Assembly (NCBI GenBank): GCA_015069505.1 | Contig: SVIL01000002.1 | Location: 1-53,148, forward strand | Source: Clostridiales bacterium | GTDB lineage: Bacteria; Bacillota; Clostridia; Christensenellales; Borkfalkiaceae | Reading direction: 5' to 3' | Length of the DNA: 53,148 nucleotides | In this document: positions 16,204-24,698 of the stretch, one piece after another | How the letters are laid out: every line of letters begins with the position of its first letter | Position numbering within the stretch: position 1 is the stretch's first letter | Program-made: the position numbers and the translations under genes | Notes under the pieces: generated by a model | Seen by the model: the letters and a program-made list of their open reading frames with translations, nothing else | Database searches by the model: none | What the model was told of the DNA's origin: nothing

Positions 16204-17416
16204 CTTGCACCTCTGATTTCGCCTCAGTAGGGTGTTCAAGTTGATAGAATTTTTGCTCTAAGACTTCAAGCACGCTTTGGGTATGCTTGTCCGAAATTAA
16301 CTTAAAACGCATAGGATAAAGTTTGTACCCTTTATGCCCTGACACGTCAAAGAACACGTATTTAGAGTACTTGTACTCAACGTGGTCGGTTGCGACGTAA
16401 ACCATAACCGTCTTACCCGTAATACGAATAATCGCCACGGGCTTGCCGTTTTGCTTGTACCTACGCTTTTCCATACTCTCTACGACTGCTACGCCGTCCT
16501 TAGACTTAATAAGCCCTTCGACAAGGTTAAACCTTGCAAACATCTCTTTAGAAAGCCCTTTGAGCCGCTGCTTAAAGTTAAGACGTAACTTTTTGCGTTT
16601 AATTTTAACGTCAACTTGGTCGTCAGCGACGGCAACCTGAAAACTTGGGCAAAGGATTAAAAATCTGTTATATCTTGCCTTAGAAATAGCGTTTTCAAGT
16701 AGTGGCGTGATAATCATTGCCGCTACGACAAGGATTATGCAAAGCCAACCTGCCGGGGATTGCATAAAAGTTATAAAACTACCTATCATAGGTATTCTTT
16801 GCCCGCGATAAATACCCTTTATTTGAGAATATCTAACGGGGAACCTATCCGGAGTTTCAACAGCGTCACCTTGGCAACGGAACCACCGCTCGTTTGGGTG
16901 GGCTTCGTTCGGCTCTTCAATCTGAACGATACGGTGAATAACGTGAACGCCGTCAACTTCATACACGACTATATCAAAAACTTTAAGATCAAACTCTGAC
17001 GGTGCTTGATATGTAAAAATCAAGTCGAAAGTTTGAATATGGTCGTTCAAATTATTTTCGACCAAATAGGTGTTCTTTTCGTGTTTTTTAGACATTGACG
17101 CACTGTTTACAACTTTTAGCGTTGGGACGCTTTCTGAAAAGATTTTGTCACGGAAACCTAAAGTTATAGAAAAAATGAAAACAACGCAAAGAATGCTACA
17201 CAAAAGTATGGACACTACAAAATCAATGCCCTTACATTTTTTAGCCTTTCCTTGTGTTGCTAAAAATTCTTCTTTAATTTTTTCGTCTTCCGTGCCTGAA
17301 TTAATCAGTTTAAAAGTCAATTTGACGATGCTTGTCAGCATAAACACTGACAAGCCCGTCAACATAATAAACACTATAAGGCACAGAATAAACGTATAAA
17401 CGTTATAACTGCTCAC
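16193..17416 (-). CDS. sipW: SipW-type signal peptidase I with long C-terminal extension
   Basis: SipW-type (ER-like) signal peptidases cleave a special class of export signals. After two N-terminal membrane spans (about 8-35 and 64-86), the catalytic domain shows NSASMSKK (Ser107) and HVIHRIV (His161 in place of the bacterial Lys), then RCQGDAVETPD. A further span lies at about 222-243. About 160 basic, apparently cytoplasmic residues follow, unlike the short SipW of Bacillus (about 190 aa). The start is GTG with TTAGGA six bases upstream. It is flanked on both sides by genes for proteins with matching signal peptides. Confidence 0.88.
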   Translation of the reverse strand: MSSYNVYTFILCLIVFIMLTGLSVFMLTSIVKLTFKLINSGTEDEKIKEEFLATQGKAKKCKGIDFVVSILLCSILCVVFIFSITLGFRDKIFSESVPTLKVVNSASMSKKHEKNTYLVENNLNDHIQTFDLIFTYQAPSEFDLKVFDIVVYEVDGVHVIHRIVQIEEPNEAHPNERWFRCQGDAVETPDRFPVRYSQIKGIYRGQRIPMIGSFITFMQSPAGWLCIILVVAAMIITPLLENAISKARYNRFLILCPSFQVAVADDQVDVKIKRKKLRLNFKQRLKGLSKEMFARFNLVEGLIKSKDGVAVVESMEKRRYKQNGKPVAIIRITGKTVMVYVATDHVEYKYSKYVFFDVSGHKGYKLYPMRFKLISDKHTQSVLEVLEQKFYQLEHPTEAKSEVQDDK

Positions 17417-17450
17417 GTCAATCCTAACCTAATCTAACAAGTAATCCCGA

Positions 17451-18104
17451 TTAAGCGTTTGGTTTGATGTTTGTAATCCTTAAACTGAAAGAAAGTGCTG
17501 CACCTTCGTGGGTTAAGCAACCCTTAAAATCATCAAAATCGTCATAAGTAGGAAGACTGAAAGTTCCAATCTTGATAGAGGTAAGCAAAAGTTGGGTTAT
17601 ATCGCAGGCGATCTTTTCATTTCCGCCGATAGTAATTTTTGAGAATACACCGTCACAAGTTTGGTCGGTAGAACCAATCTTACCGATTTTAAGTGCGTTT
17701 GCTGCACCGTTACCATCAACGTACTCGAAAATTTGAGTGTTGCCATACTTGTAGTTTGCAAGTGCGTCGCCGTCGGTAAAGTAGAAATAGGTATCAATAC
17801 CGTTTGCGTTGATGTCATCAGTAGAGTTTGCGTTTGGCGTAAATACCAAATAAATGTTGCCGTTAGCCCTTAAAACTGCGTCGTAATCGTTTTCTGCTTC
17901 TTGGTCAACCTTGAACGCTGTCAAAGTATCAGTCATTTCGATAGAGTATGAACCGACAGCACCAGAGAAGGTATAATCCATACCAACTGAAAGATTAACG
18001 TCGTGTTGGATTGCTGCGTCTATGTTACCATAAGACCAAGTTGCGTAAACACCGCCGATGGTTACGCAGAGTATCATTGCGATAAGTGCACTAAGTTTCT
18101 TCAT
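17451..18104 (-). CDS. secreted protein with SipW-dependent signal peptide (first substrate)
   Basis: This 217-aa exported protein has the signal MKKLSALIAMILCVTIGGVY followed by ATWSYG, matching the SipW-type signal of the other substrate. The mature part is beta-rich and acidic with two cysteines in the second half (TCDGVF, IACDIT) plus GCLTHEG. No domain is recognised; by length and context it is TasA/camelysin-like. The start follows AGAAGGAGAAAAAATT. It is the first gene of the cassette and is driven by a consensus SigA promoter, so it is likely made in vegetative cells and not only in sporulation. Confidence 0.82.
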   Translation of the reverse strand: MKKLSALIAMILCVTIGGVYATWSYGNIDAAIQHDVNLSVGMDYTFSGAVGSYSIEMTDTLTAFKVDQEAENDYDAVLRANGNIYLVFTPNANSTDDINANGIDTYFYFTDGDALANYKYGNTQIFEYVDGNGAANALKIGKIGSTDQTCDGVFSKITIGGNEKIACDITQLLLTSIKIGTFSLPTYDDFDDFKGCLTHEGAALSFSLRITNIKPNA

Positions 18105-18146
18105 AATTTTTTCTCCTTCTAAAAAAGAATTTTTTAAGTGAGAAAA

Positions 18147-18175
18147 ATTATACCCCCCACCGCACTTTTTGTCAA
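18147..18175 (-). promoter_or_regulatory. consensus SigA promoter of the SipW cassette
   Basis: TTGACA and TATAAT, both perfect, are separated by exactly 17 bases on the minus strand, about 43 bases upstream of the first substrate gene and downstream of the sigE stop. Confidence 0.88.
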
Positions 18176-18250
18176 TAGTTTTTTATAAAAAAATTTATTT
18201 TTTAACGTAAGTTAATACCTATTCAATATATGCTTAACGTTAAAAGCCCG

Positions 18251-18958
18251 TTACACCATTTTTGAGAACTCTTTTTTAAGACGAGCGATAATCTTTTTTT
18301 CCAAACGAGATATATAACTTTGCGAAATCCCCATTTTATCCGCAACTTCCTTTTGCGTGAGTTCGTCTTTGCCGTAAAGCCCGTACCGCATAACCATAAT
18401 TTCACGCTCTCTGTCGTTCAGTTTTTTAAGGGCTTCTTTAAGCAAATCCATTTCCACGCCGTTCTCTATCTTTTTATACACCACGTCGTTATCCGTACCC
18501 ATAACGTCAGACAAAAGCAGTTCGTTGCCTTCCCAGTCGGTATTAAGCGGTTCGTCGAAAGAAACTTCGCTTTTAATCTTGACCGTACGCCTTAGGTGCA
18601 TTAAAATCTCGTTCTCAATACACCTTGAAGCGTACGTGGCAAGTTTTATATTCTTTTCAAGGTTATAAGACCCCACCGCCTTAATAAGCCCTATCGTGCC
18701 TACGGACACTAAGTCGTCAAGGTCCACCCCCGTATTCTCAAAACGGCGTGCGATGTACACCACAAGCCTAAGGTTGTGTTCTATAAGTTCGTCTTTAACC
18801 CCCGTCTCACCGCTACTAAGTCTTTCAAGCATTACCGATTCTTCTTCGGGGGTGTAAGGGCTTGGCAACGTTTCGCCACTGCCCATGTACCGAAGCATAT
18901 TCTCGGACAAAGAAAATTTGTTAAGAAACATTTTTATCGTCTCGGTTAAGTTTAGCAT
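18251..18958 (-). CDS. sigE: RNA polymerase sigma factor SigE (mother cell)
   Basis: SigE is the early mother-cell sporulation factor, made as a precursor and cleaved by SpoIIGA. The 235-aa protein has an N-terminal pro-region, then [10 protein letters not shown], region 2 ([49 protein letters not shown]), and region 4 with the helix-turn-helix [20 protein letters not shown]. It starts at 18958 after GGAGAAGGATT and overlaps spoIIGA by 38 bases. Confidence 0.95.
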   Translation of the reverse strand: MLNLTETIKMFLNKFSLSENMLRYMGSGETLPSPYTPEEESVMLERLSSGETGVKDELIEHNLRLVVYIARRFENTGVDLDDLVSVGTIGLIKAVGSYNLEKNIKLATYASRCIENEILMHLRRTVKIKSEVSFDEPLNTDWEGNELLLSDVMGTDNDVVYKKIENGVEMDLLKEALKKLNDREREIMVMRYGLYGKDELTQKEVADKMGISQSYISRLEKKIIARLKKEFSKMV

Positions 18959-19742
18959 AATCCTTCTCCAACGCGGGGTGTAATATTACGCCGTAGCCCG
19001 TCCCCACGCTATTTTTTGCCACGCCAAGCGTTACCTTATTATATATATTCTCGTGGCCGTCGAAATATATCTTTATCGAATTAATCGTTATCGCCATCAT
19101 AGTACTCTTTCCGCTGACCGTAGAAAAGGTAATGCGTTTTATCTTTGGCAACGTATCACCGCTAAAAAGTTCTTTTGCCACCCGTTTATCGCACACTATC
19201 ACGGGTGTATCCCCATCGTATAACATATTCCCCGTGTCCATAAACCCGTCGGTCACAACCACTCTTCCCCCCAAAGAAAGTTCGCATTTATATACGTTTT
19301 GCACTACGGCTTTCCGTGAATAAATATACTTTATCACCGCAAGCACGATTTTTAGTATGGCGTAGGCGGGCAATATCATCAAGCCTATGGAAAGTTCTGA
19401 GGAATAGTTTAGCCCGATTAAGTTATACACGGCGATTATCCCACCGCCGGTTAGGGTGGTTAAACAAAAAAATATAAGCGTACACACGTAGTACTCTTTT
19501 TTGGTCTTAAACTTGCCCGAAATCAGCGTTAAAAGTAGCCCGAAAAGTATTTTTATAACCGCCGTCCCAACGCTACCTAAACGGATAAGCGGATATATTA
19601 GGGCGAAAACACTGCCCAAAAATGCACAAAATAAAAGCCTGCCCTTACTTGACGGAATATTTGTCAAGTGAAAGGTGGCTTTTAGAAACAGATAATCTAA
19701 AACGAAATTATCGATTAAAACGTATTCGATATATACCGTCAT
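18921..19742 (-). CDS. spoIIGA: SpoIIGA, sporulation sigma-E processing peptidase
   Basis: SpoIIGA is the membrane protease that activates pro-SigE in the mother cell. The N-terminal half (residues 1-140) has five hydrophobic segments, and the C-terminal half carries an aspartic-protease-like motif, [12 protein letters not shown] with Asp169. At 273 aa it is slightly shorter than the Bacillus protein. It overlaps sigE, as in other sporeformers. Upstream lies the hemW stop; no clear promoter or Spo0A box was resolved in the 87-base gap. Confidence 0.93.
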   Translation of the reverse strand: MTVYIEYVLIDNFVLDYLFLKATFHLTNIPSSKGRLLFCAFLGSVFALIYPLIRLGSVGTAVIKILFGLLLTLISGKFKTKKEYYVCTLIFFCLTTLTGGGIIAVYNLIGLNYSSELSIGLMILPAYAILKIVLAVIKYIYSRKAVVQNVYKCELSLGGRVVVTDGFMDTGNMLYDGDTPVIVCDKRVAKELFSGDTLPKIKRITFSTVSGKSTMMAITINSIKIYFDGHENIYNKVTLGVAKNSVGTGYGVILHPALEKDYAKLNRDDKNVS

Positions 19743-19829
19743 CGTTAAGCCCCCGTGTCCATAAATGGTATCACAAAAAGCCTAACGCAAAAGGGGTTTT
19801 TTTGACGGATATGAAGTATTTTTTGGCGA

Positions 19830-20942
19830 TTATTTTAGCATAAACGCTAATATTATATCGTTCTGCACGTAAAGGTATTCGGGCTTAATTTTTAAGGTTT
19901 CGCCGTCAAAACTTAAAAACTGCGATTTGTCCTTTAAAGGCTTAGCGTACTTTTTACTAAATTCAACGTTAAATTCTTTCTCAAACTCTTTTACGCTTAT
20001 CCCGTTTTCAGTCCGCAACCCAAGCATAATAAACTCAAACTCTGCGTCCTCGCCCTCAATTTCGTCCGACGATATTTCGGGCATAACGTTTAGTATTACG
20101 GCGTTAACGTACTCGTCAATCTTAAAGGTGTTGGTAAATCTTCTGCCGTTGATAAACGACGAAGCCGAAACACCGCAACCGATATACTCACCACGCTTCC
20201 AGTAGTTTAAGTTATGCTTAGACTCGTAGCCCAGCATCGCAAAGTTAGAGACCTCGTACCTATTAAATCCTTTACCTTTAAGGTATTCAACTACCCCGTC
20301 GTAGACATCGGCAACCTCATCGTCGGATAGAAGTTCGCCGTTTAGGTAGTCGGTGTAAATGGGCGTACCCACCTCAGGTGTAAGTGCGTAAACGGACAGG
20401 TGTTTTGCCCCACCGCATATTGCAAGTTCTATGCTCTTTTTAACTTGGTCTATCGTTTGACCTTTTAGACCAAGCATAATATCCGCACTGATATTTTCGC
20501 CCTTCAAAAGGTTACAACACTCTAAAAAATCTTTTGCGGTATGCACTCTGTTAAGGTTTTTAAGTTGGTCGTCGTAACCCGTTTGCAAACCTATACTAAA
20601 CCTATTTATCCCCACGCTTTTATACGCTTCAATCTTCTCTTTATCGACCGTACCAGGGTTGATTTCAATAGTGATTTCCGCATCGGGGGTAAGGTTGAAC
20701 TGCTTTTTTACTTGACGCACCGCACCCAAAATATACTCGCTTTTAACAAAAGACGGGGTGCCACCGCCTATATATAGGGTGGAAAAGGTCTTGTCCTTTA
20801 ACTGCTTGCCCCGACCTTCAAGTTCACGGTACAGGCACGCAAAATAACTTTCCACCTTGCCCACTTCTTTCGGGTAAGACGCAAAATCACAATAGGTGCA
20901 TTTTTGTTTGCAAAATGGTACGTGTATATATATTCCACTCAT
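19830..20942 (-). CDS. hemW: HemW, radical SAM heme chaperone
   Basis: HemW is related to oxygen-independent coproporphyrinogen oxidase but acts as a heme-binding radical SAM protein. The 370-aa protein starts MSGIYIHVPFCKQKCTYCDF with the CX3CX2C cluster ligands, then LYIGGGTPS and the HemW C-terminal domain (LNYWKRGEYIGCG). The track adds 35 residues upstream that overlap lepA; the ATG at 20942, one base after the lepA stop, is chosen as homologues begin there. It is coupled to lepA, a common Firmicutes arrangement. Confidence 0.92.
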   Translation of the reverse strand: MSGIYIHVPFCKQKCTYCDFASYPKEVGKVESYFACLYRELEGRGKQLKDKTFSTLYIGGGTPSFVKSEYILGAVRQVKKQFNLTPDAEITIEINPGTVDKEKIEAYKSVGINRFSIGLQTGYDDQLKNLNRVHTAKDFLECCNLLKGENISADIMLGLKGQTIDQVKKSIELAICGGAKHLSVYALTPEVGTPIYTDYLNGELLSDDEVADVYDGVVEYLKGKGFNRYEVSNFAMLGYESKHNLNYWKRGEYIGCGVSASSFINGRRFTNTFKIDEYVNAVILNVMPEISSDEIEGEDAEFEFIMLGLRTENGISVKEFEKEFNVEFSKKYAKPLKDKSQFLSFDGETLKIKPEYLYVQNDIILAFMLK

Positions 20943-20943
20943 A

Positions 20944-22755
20944 TTAGTTATCGTTATCCGTTTTAAGAATTGATATAAACGCTTCGCTTGGGATTTCAAC
21001 CGTCCCGATAGAACGCATTTTCTTTTTACCTTCTTTTTGCTTCTCAAGAAGTTTCTTCTTTCTGGTTACGTCCCCGCCGTAGCACTTAGCAAGCACGTCC
21101 TTTCTAAACGCTTTGACCGTTTCTCTTGCTATAATCTTTCCGCCAACCGCCGCTTGTATAGGGATTTCAAACATTTGGCGTGGGATTACGTCCTTTAACT
21201 TCTCTGCAATTTGACGACCACGTTCGTACGCTTTGTCCTTATGCACGATAATAGATAGTGCGTCGCAAACCTCGCCGTTAAGTAGCATATCAAGTTTTAC
21301 AAGACTGCTCTTTTGGTATCCGCAAGGCTCATAGTCGAACGAAGCGTAACCCTTAGTGCGGGATTTAAGGCTATCAAAAAAGTCGTAAATAATCTCGTTA
21401 AGCGGCAAGATGTACTTTAATTCCACACGGGTCTTATCAAGGTACACCATATCCTTATAAACGCCACGCTTGTACTGGCAAAGTTCCATAATTTGCCCCA
21501 CGTATTCAGGCGGCGTAAATATGCTTGCCTTGATAATGGGTTCTTCCATATAATCGATTTCGGTCGTCGGCGGTAGCCTTGACGGGTTCTCAACCGAAAA
21601 CTGCTCGCCGTCAGTCTTATATACCTTATACGAAACGGACGGGGCGGTGGTTATGATTTCAAGGTCGAATTCTCTCTCAATACGCTCTTGAATAACGTCC
21701 ATATGCAAAAGCCCCAAAAATCCACACCTAAACCCAAACCCCAACGCTGCGGAATTATCAGGTTCAATGGATAGTGCGGCATCGTTCAACTTCAATTTAA
21801 GCAATGCGTCCTTTAAGTCGTTAAACTTGCTTCCGTCAAGCGGGAACACGCCTGAGAATACCATCGGTAATGCCTTTTTATACCCGTCAAGTGGTTCTTT
21901 TGCGGGTCTTGACGCTTCGGTAATGGTATCGCCGACCGCCGTGTCCTCAATGCTTTTAATACTTGCGGCAATGTACCCAACTTCACCCGCAGAGAGTTTG
22001 TCTTTTGCCGTCATCTTTGGCGAAAACACGCCCACTTCGGTTACGTCAAACTGCTTGTCCGACATAAACGTTTTAATCCTTGTGCCTTGCTTAACTTCGC
22101 CGTCCATAATCCTAACAAAGCATATTACCCCCTTAAAGTTGTCGTAGTAACTGTCGAATATTAGTGCTTTAAGCGGTGCCGAGTCGTCCCCTTTGGGGGC
22201 GGGGATTTTATGGATAATTTGTTCTAAAACGTCCTCAACGTTAAGCCCCGTCTTTGCCGAAATCCTCGGTGCGTCGGTGGCGTCTATCCCCAAAATTTCT
22301 TCAAGTTCCATCGCTGCATCGTCTGGGCGTGCGGATAAAAGATCCATCTTGTTTATGACGGGCATAATCTCTAAGTCGTTGTCGATAGCAAGGTATGCGT
22401 TTGCAAGCGTTTGGGCTTGTATGCCTTGGGTTGCATCCACTATAAGAATTGCACCCTCGCAAGCCTTTAACGACCTTGAAACTTCATAGGTAAAGTCAAC
22501 GTGACCGGGGGTGTCTATAAGGTTAAACGTGTATTCGTTGCCGTCTTTGGCTTTATAGAACATCCTAACGGGGGTAAGTTTTATGGTTATACCCCTTTCA
22601 CGCTCTAAATCCATAGAGTCCAAAAGTTGGTCTTCCATATCACGCTCAGAAACTTGACCCGTCTTTTCCATAAGGCGGTCGGCAAGCGTGGACTTACCGT
22701 GGTCGATGTGGGCAACTATACAAAAATTGCGAATTTTACTTTTATCAATTGACAT
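20944..22755 (-). CDS. lepA: LepA (EF-4), ribosome-associated GTPase
   Basis: EF-4 is a translational GTPase that acts on stalled or assembling ribosomes. The 603-aa protein has the G motifs [17 protein letters not shown] and NKMD, EF-G-like domains, and the LepA-specific C-terminal end ([19 protein letters not shown]). It is the first gene of a lepA-hemW operon. The start codon is preceded by AGG at nine bases. Confidence 0.97.
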   Translation of the reverse strand: MSIDKSKIRNFCIVAHIDHGKSTLADRLMEKTGQVSERDMEDQLLDSMDLERERGITIKLTPVRMFYKAKDGNEYTFNLIDTPGHVDFTYEVSRSLKACEGAILIVDATQGIQAQTLANAYLAIDNDLEIMPVINKMDLLSARPDDAAMELEEILGIDATDAPRISAKTGLNVEDVLEQIIHKIPAPKGDDSAPLKALIFDSYYDNFKGVICFVRIMDGEVKQGTRIKTFMSDKQFDVTEVGVFSPKMTAKDKLSAGEVGYIAASIKSIEDTAVGDTITEASRPAKEPLDGYKKALPMVFSGVFPLDGSKFNDLKDALLKLKLNDAALSIEPDNSAALGFGFRCGFLGLLHMDVIQERIEREFDLEIITTAPSVSYKVYKTDGEQFSVENPSRLPPTTEIDYMEEPIIKASIFTPPEYVGQIMELCQYKRGVYKDMVYLDKTRVELKYILPLNEIIYDFFDSLKSRTKGYASFDYEPCGYQKSSLVKLDMLLNGEVCDALSIIVHKDKAYERGRQIAEKLKDVIPRQMFEIPIQAAVGGKIIARETVKAFRKDVLAKCYGGDVTRKKKLLEKQKEGKKKMRSIGTVEIPSEAFISILKTDNDN

Positions 22756-22800
22756 AAATTACCTATTGTACTACAATAATTTTTAGAATACGATTTTTTC

Positions 22801-22831
22801 TTGTTTTTTAGTATATACTAAAAAGTATAAT
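22801..22831 (+). promoter_or_regulatory. promoter with perfect 20-bp palindrome upstream of glycerophosphodiesterase
   Basis: TTTTTAGTATATACTAAAAA (22805-22824) is a perfect palindrome directly before TATAAT (22826-22831). It fills the spacer after a weak -35 (TTGTTT, 19 bases). It lies in the divergent gap with lepA and is a candidate repressor site. Confidence 0.5.
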
Positions 22832-22860
22832 TTTGCAAGCAAATTAAAAAAGGTGATTAT

Positions 22861-23574
22861 ATGAGAATTTCTAAAAACAGTTGGCTTATTAATCGCCCTA
22901 TCGCCCACCGTGGGCTTTGGGGGAACGGAATAGTTGAAAACACCCTTGCCGCTTATCAAAACGCTATCGACAACGGCTATCCCATAGAAATTGACGTTTA
23001 CTGCACCAAGGACGGACACCCCGTAGTGTTCCACGATAAAACGCTGGTGCGTATGACGGGGCAAGACGGGTTTATTTTTGACAAGACGTTAGACGAACTT
23101 AAAGCCCTAAAAATACTCGGCACTACTGAGTCTATCCCCACCTTTAACCAAGTGCTTGAACTTTGTGAAAACAAGACCCCCCTTCTTATCGAACTTAAAG
23201 ACCAACCAGACAAGTCGTACGTGGAAAGGGTGGTTAAACGGCTTAAAGAGTATAAGGGCGAATTTGCCGTGCAGTCCTTTAATCCGCTGATTATTAATAA
23301 AATCAGAAAACTTGCACCCGAATTTATTAGGGGGATTTTAGCCACCAACGTCGCAGAAGAAGAAAGCAAGTTTACGCAATACGTCGTAAAGAATATGCCA
23401 CTTAATTTTTTGATTAAACCCGATTTTATAAGTTACTACTACGGGGGTATCCCGCTTAAAAAAGGCAAACTAAAAGATAAACCGCTTATTTGTTGGACGG
23501 TTACCGATAAAGAAATTTACCAAAAAGTTAAGCCGTACGTAAACAATATTATTTTTGAAAATTTTATACCTTAA
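22861..23574 (+). CDS. glycerophosphodiester phosphodiesterase
   Basis: The enzyme hydrolyses glycerophosphodiesters to glycerol-3-phosphate and an alcohol. The 237-aa protein shows the catalytic motifs in order: IAHRGLWGNGIVENTL, IEIDVYCTKDG and VVFHDKTLVRMTG, then the barrel end (CWTVTDKE). No signal peptide is present, so it is probably cytoplasmic, recycling phospholipid head groups. The start follows AAAGGTGATTAT. It ends at a hairpin shared with the converging Rho_N gene. Confidence 0.93.
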   Translation: MRISKNSWLINRPIAHRGLWGNGIVENTLAAYQNAIDNGYPIEIDVYCTKDGHPVVFHDKTLVRMTGQDGFIFDKTLDELKALKILGTTESIPTFNQVLELCENKTPLLIELKDQPDKSYVERVVKRLKEYKGEFAVQSFNPLIINKIRKLAPEFIRGILATNVAEEESKFTQYVVKNMPLNFLIKPDFISYYYGGIPLKKGKLKDKPLICWTVTDKEIYQKVKPYVNNIIFENFIP

Positions 23575-23580
23575 AACGAA

Positions 23581-23607
23581 AAACACGCTAAAACTTAGCG
23601 TGTTTTT
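23581..23607 (+). terminator. terminator of the glycerophosphodiesterase gene
   Basis: AACACGCTAA and TTAGCGTGTT form a stem followed by TTT. The last codons of the converging minus-strand gene lie inside the hairpin. Confidence 0.75.
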
Positions 23608-23963
23608 GTCAATATGTCTATAAGCCTTTTCTTCACGTCGTCAAAAAGGTCGTAGATTTCCTTTATTATGTCTAATTCTTTGCCCGCAAAATCAATTTTA
23701 ATTACCGTTTCCGTTTTAGGGCTTTCGTCCCCGTTCAAAATATCTTCAATAACCTTTTTTACCGATTCACTTTTGGGTTTTTCTAAGCGTGGTCTTCCAC
23801 GGTTAGTAAATTGTGGGCTAACCACGTGGTTTGCAACGTTTATTATAGCCCCTATCAAATCCTCTTTTTTTAGCATAGTTGGTGCTTTTACACCTAAATT
23901 ACTGCCTATCTCTCTCAAATCCGAAAGTTTATAATCCCAAAGGTCGTAAATATTAAAATCCAT
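23595..23963 (-). CDS. Rho N-terminal-domain (SAP-like) protein with AT-hook-like motif
   Basis: The 122-aa protein has an N-terminal Rho_N-type nucleic-acid-binding helix bundle (residues about 8-45: YKLSDLREIGSNLGVKAPTM then KKEDLIGAI), a linker with the AT-hook-like NRGRPRLEKP (about 56-65), and an acidic helical C-terminus that may oligomerise (ELDIIKEIYDLFDDVKKRL). It probably binds RNA or DNA. The track start is 25 codons longer; the ATG at 23963 follows GTGGGGGATT and starts after the attenuator hairpin. The upstream structured RNA suggests strong transcript-level control. Its target is unknown. Confidence 0.72.
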   Translation of the reverse strand: MDFNIYDLWDYKLSDLREIGSNLGVKAPTMLKKEDLIGAIINVANHVVSPQFTNRGRPRLEKPKSESVKKVIEDILNGDESPKTETVIKIDFAGKELDIIKEIYDLFDDVKKRLIDILTKTR

Positions 23964-23976
23964 AATCCCCCACATT

Positions 23977-24010
23977 AAAACAAAAAGTGCGTCAACCGAG
24001 GTCAACGCAC
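23977..24010 (-). terminator. intrinsic terminator (attenuator) before the Rho_N gene
   Basis: On the minus strand GTGCGTTGACC and GGTTGACGCAC form an 11-bp stem with two G-U pairs, followed by TTTTTGTTTT. It ends 14 bases upstream of the ATG, just before the ribosome site. Confidence 0.85.
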
Positions 24011-24033
24011 AAAAACGCAAACCCCCATTAGTC

Positions 24034-24178
24034 GCCAAACCAATTTAATGTGAAAGGTGTTACCATATCTACATTTTAGGAATTTGCATTTTATCAAATT
24101 CAAATATAGACATAGCAATAAAAATATATTCCCTAAAAAAGAAAATACACCTTTTCACGTTTATTAAATTGATTTGGC
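24034..24178 (-). ncRNA. candidate structured leader RNA or sRNA upstream of the Rho_N gene
   Basis: The minus-strand transcript folds in nested stems: a 16-bp closing stem (GCCAAAUCAAUUUAAU with AUUAAAUUGGUUUGGC), a stem of GUGAAAAGGUGU with ACACCUUUCAC (one base bulged), an internal loop of 31 bases opposite 2, a 12-bp stem (CUAUGUCUAUAU with AUGUAGAUAUGG, three G-U pairs) and a 7-bp hairpin (GAAUUUG, 8-base loop, CAAAUUC). Non-Watson-Crick positions are G-U on this strand and A-C on the other, which indicates direction. A SigA promoter predicts transcription to begin at 24178, the first paired base. With the terminator it would be about 200 nt. I recognise no known class. Confidence 0.72.
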
Positions 24179-24184
24179 ACAATC

Positions 24185-24213
24185 ATTATAGCACAAATAA
24201 AACTCTTTTTCAA
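24185..24213 (-). promoter_or_regulatory. SigA promoter of the structured RNA
   Basis: TTGAAA and a perfect TATAAT are separated by 17 bases on the minus strand; the expected start, seven bases on, is the first base of the closing stem. Confidence 0.8.
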
Positions 24214-24225
24214 GTTTTTCTGTAA

Positions 24226-24261
24226 ATAAAACGAAAACTCGGCTTTTATCAAGCCGAGTTT
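24226..24261 (-). terminator. terminator after the broken cupin gene
   Basis: AAACTCGGCTT and AAGCCGAGTTT form an 11-bp stem followed by TCGTTTT on the minus strand. Confidence 0.75.
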
Positions 24262-24298
24262 ATATAGTTCAATAGTCGCAAAATTTAGTTTTTAGGGT

Positions 24299-24583
24299 TT
24301 ATAACATTTTTTCGATATCGGGGTTATAAGCGTAGTGTTTTAGCATTACGATAGGCTCGGTACTGCTTGTATTGACTATCTTAACACCCTTCTTTGCAGC
24401 CGTCTCGGTTACAAAAAATTCGTCGCTGGTAAGTTCGCCGTATCTGATAAGCGTAGGCGTTTCCATTTCCCAACCGTCTATCTTGCCCTTGCCTTGGATA
24501 AGAATAAAAATCTCCTTATCATTTGATTTAAAACATCATCTTTCCGCCCTTACGGGTGCAAAACCTTTCTGATATTTACCTTT
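24299..24583 (-). pseudogene. degraded small cupin-like gene
   Basis: In one minus-strand frame the translation reads GKYQKGFAPVRAER, stop (TGA at 24536-24538), CFKSNDKEIFILIQGKGK, and then 60 further residues to DIEKML and TAA. The segment after the stop looks like a conserved small cupin-type protein. An in-frame TAA lies just upstream with no start codon between, and no ATG follows the TGA until well inside the domain. A good promoter and terminator still flank it. It is too fragmented for the ORF track. Selenocysteine decoding is unlikely because no start codon serves the frame. Confidence 0.6.
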
Positions 24584-24611
24584 ATTTTAGCACTTTATAT
24601 ACGATTGTCAA
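24584..24611 (-). promoter_or_regulatory. SigA-like promoter of the broken cupin gene
   Basis: TTGACA and TAAAAT are separated by 16 bases on the minus strand, immediately before the pseudogene. Confidence 0.6.
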
Positions 24612-24698
24612 TGTCTTGTCGTAAATAAAAACTGTATTTACGTTCATTTTGAAAAATAAGGTCAAAAATGATAAATTTTCCGTCAATTACGGTTTGTT

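Noticed and set aside
19743-19829. Spo0A box and SigA promoter for spoIIGA
   Set aside because: CGTCAAAA resembles a 0A box only loosely and no spacing matched the known spoIIG promoter, so no call is made.
23964-24038. N-terminal extension of the Rho_N protein in the ORF track
   Set aside because: It would be translated through the attenuator hairpin; the ATG at 23963 has a good ribosome site.
24034-24178. Inverted repeat read as a MITE or transposon end pair
   Set aside because: No target duplication was seen, the mismatches are G-U on one strand only, and a promoter and terminator are placed exactly for an RNA.
24536-24538. TGA in the cupin frame as selenocysteine
   Set aside because: The frame has no start codon upstream and no recoding signal was seen, so a broken gene is more likely.
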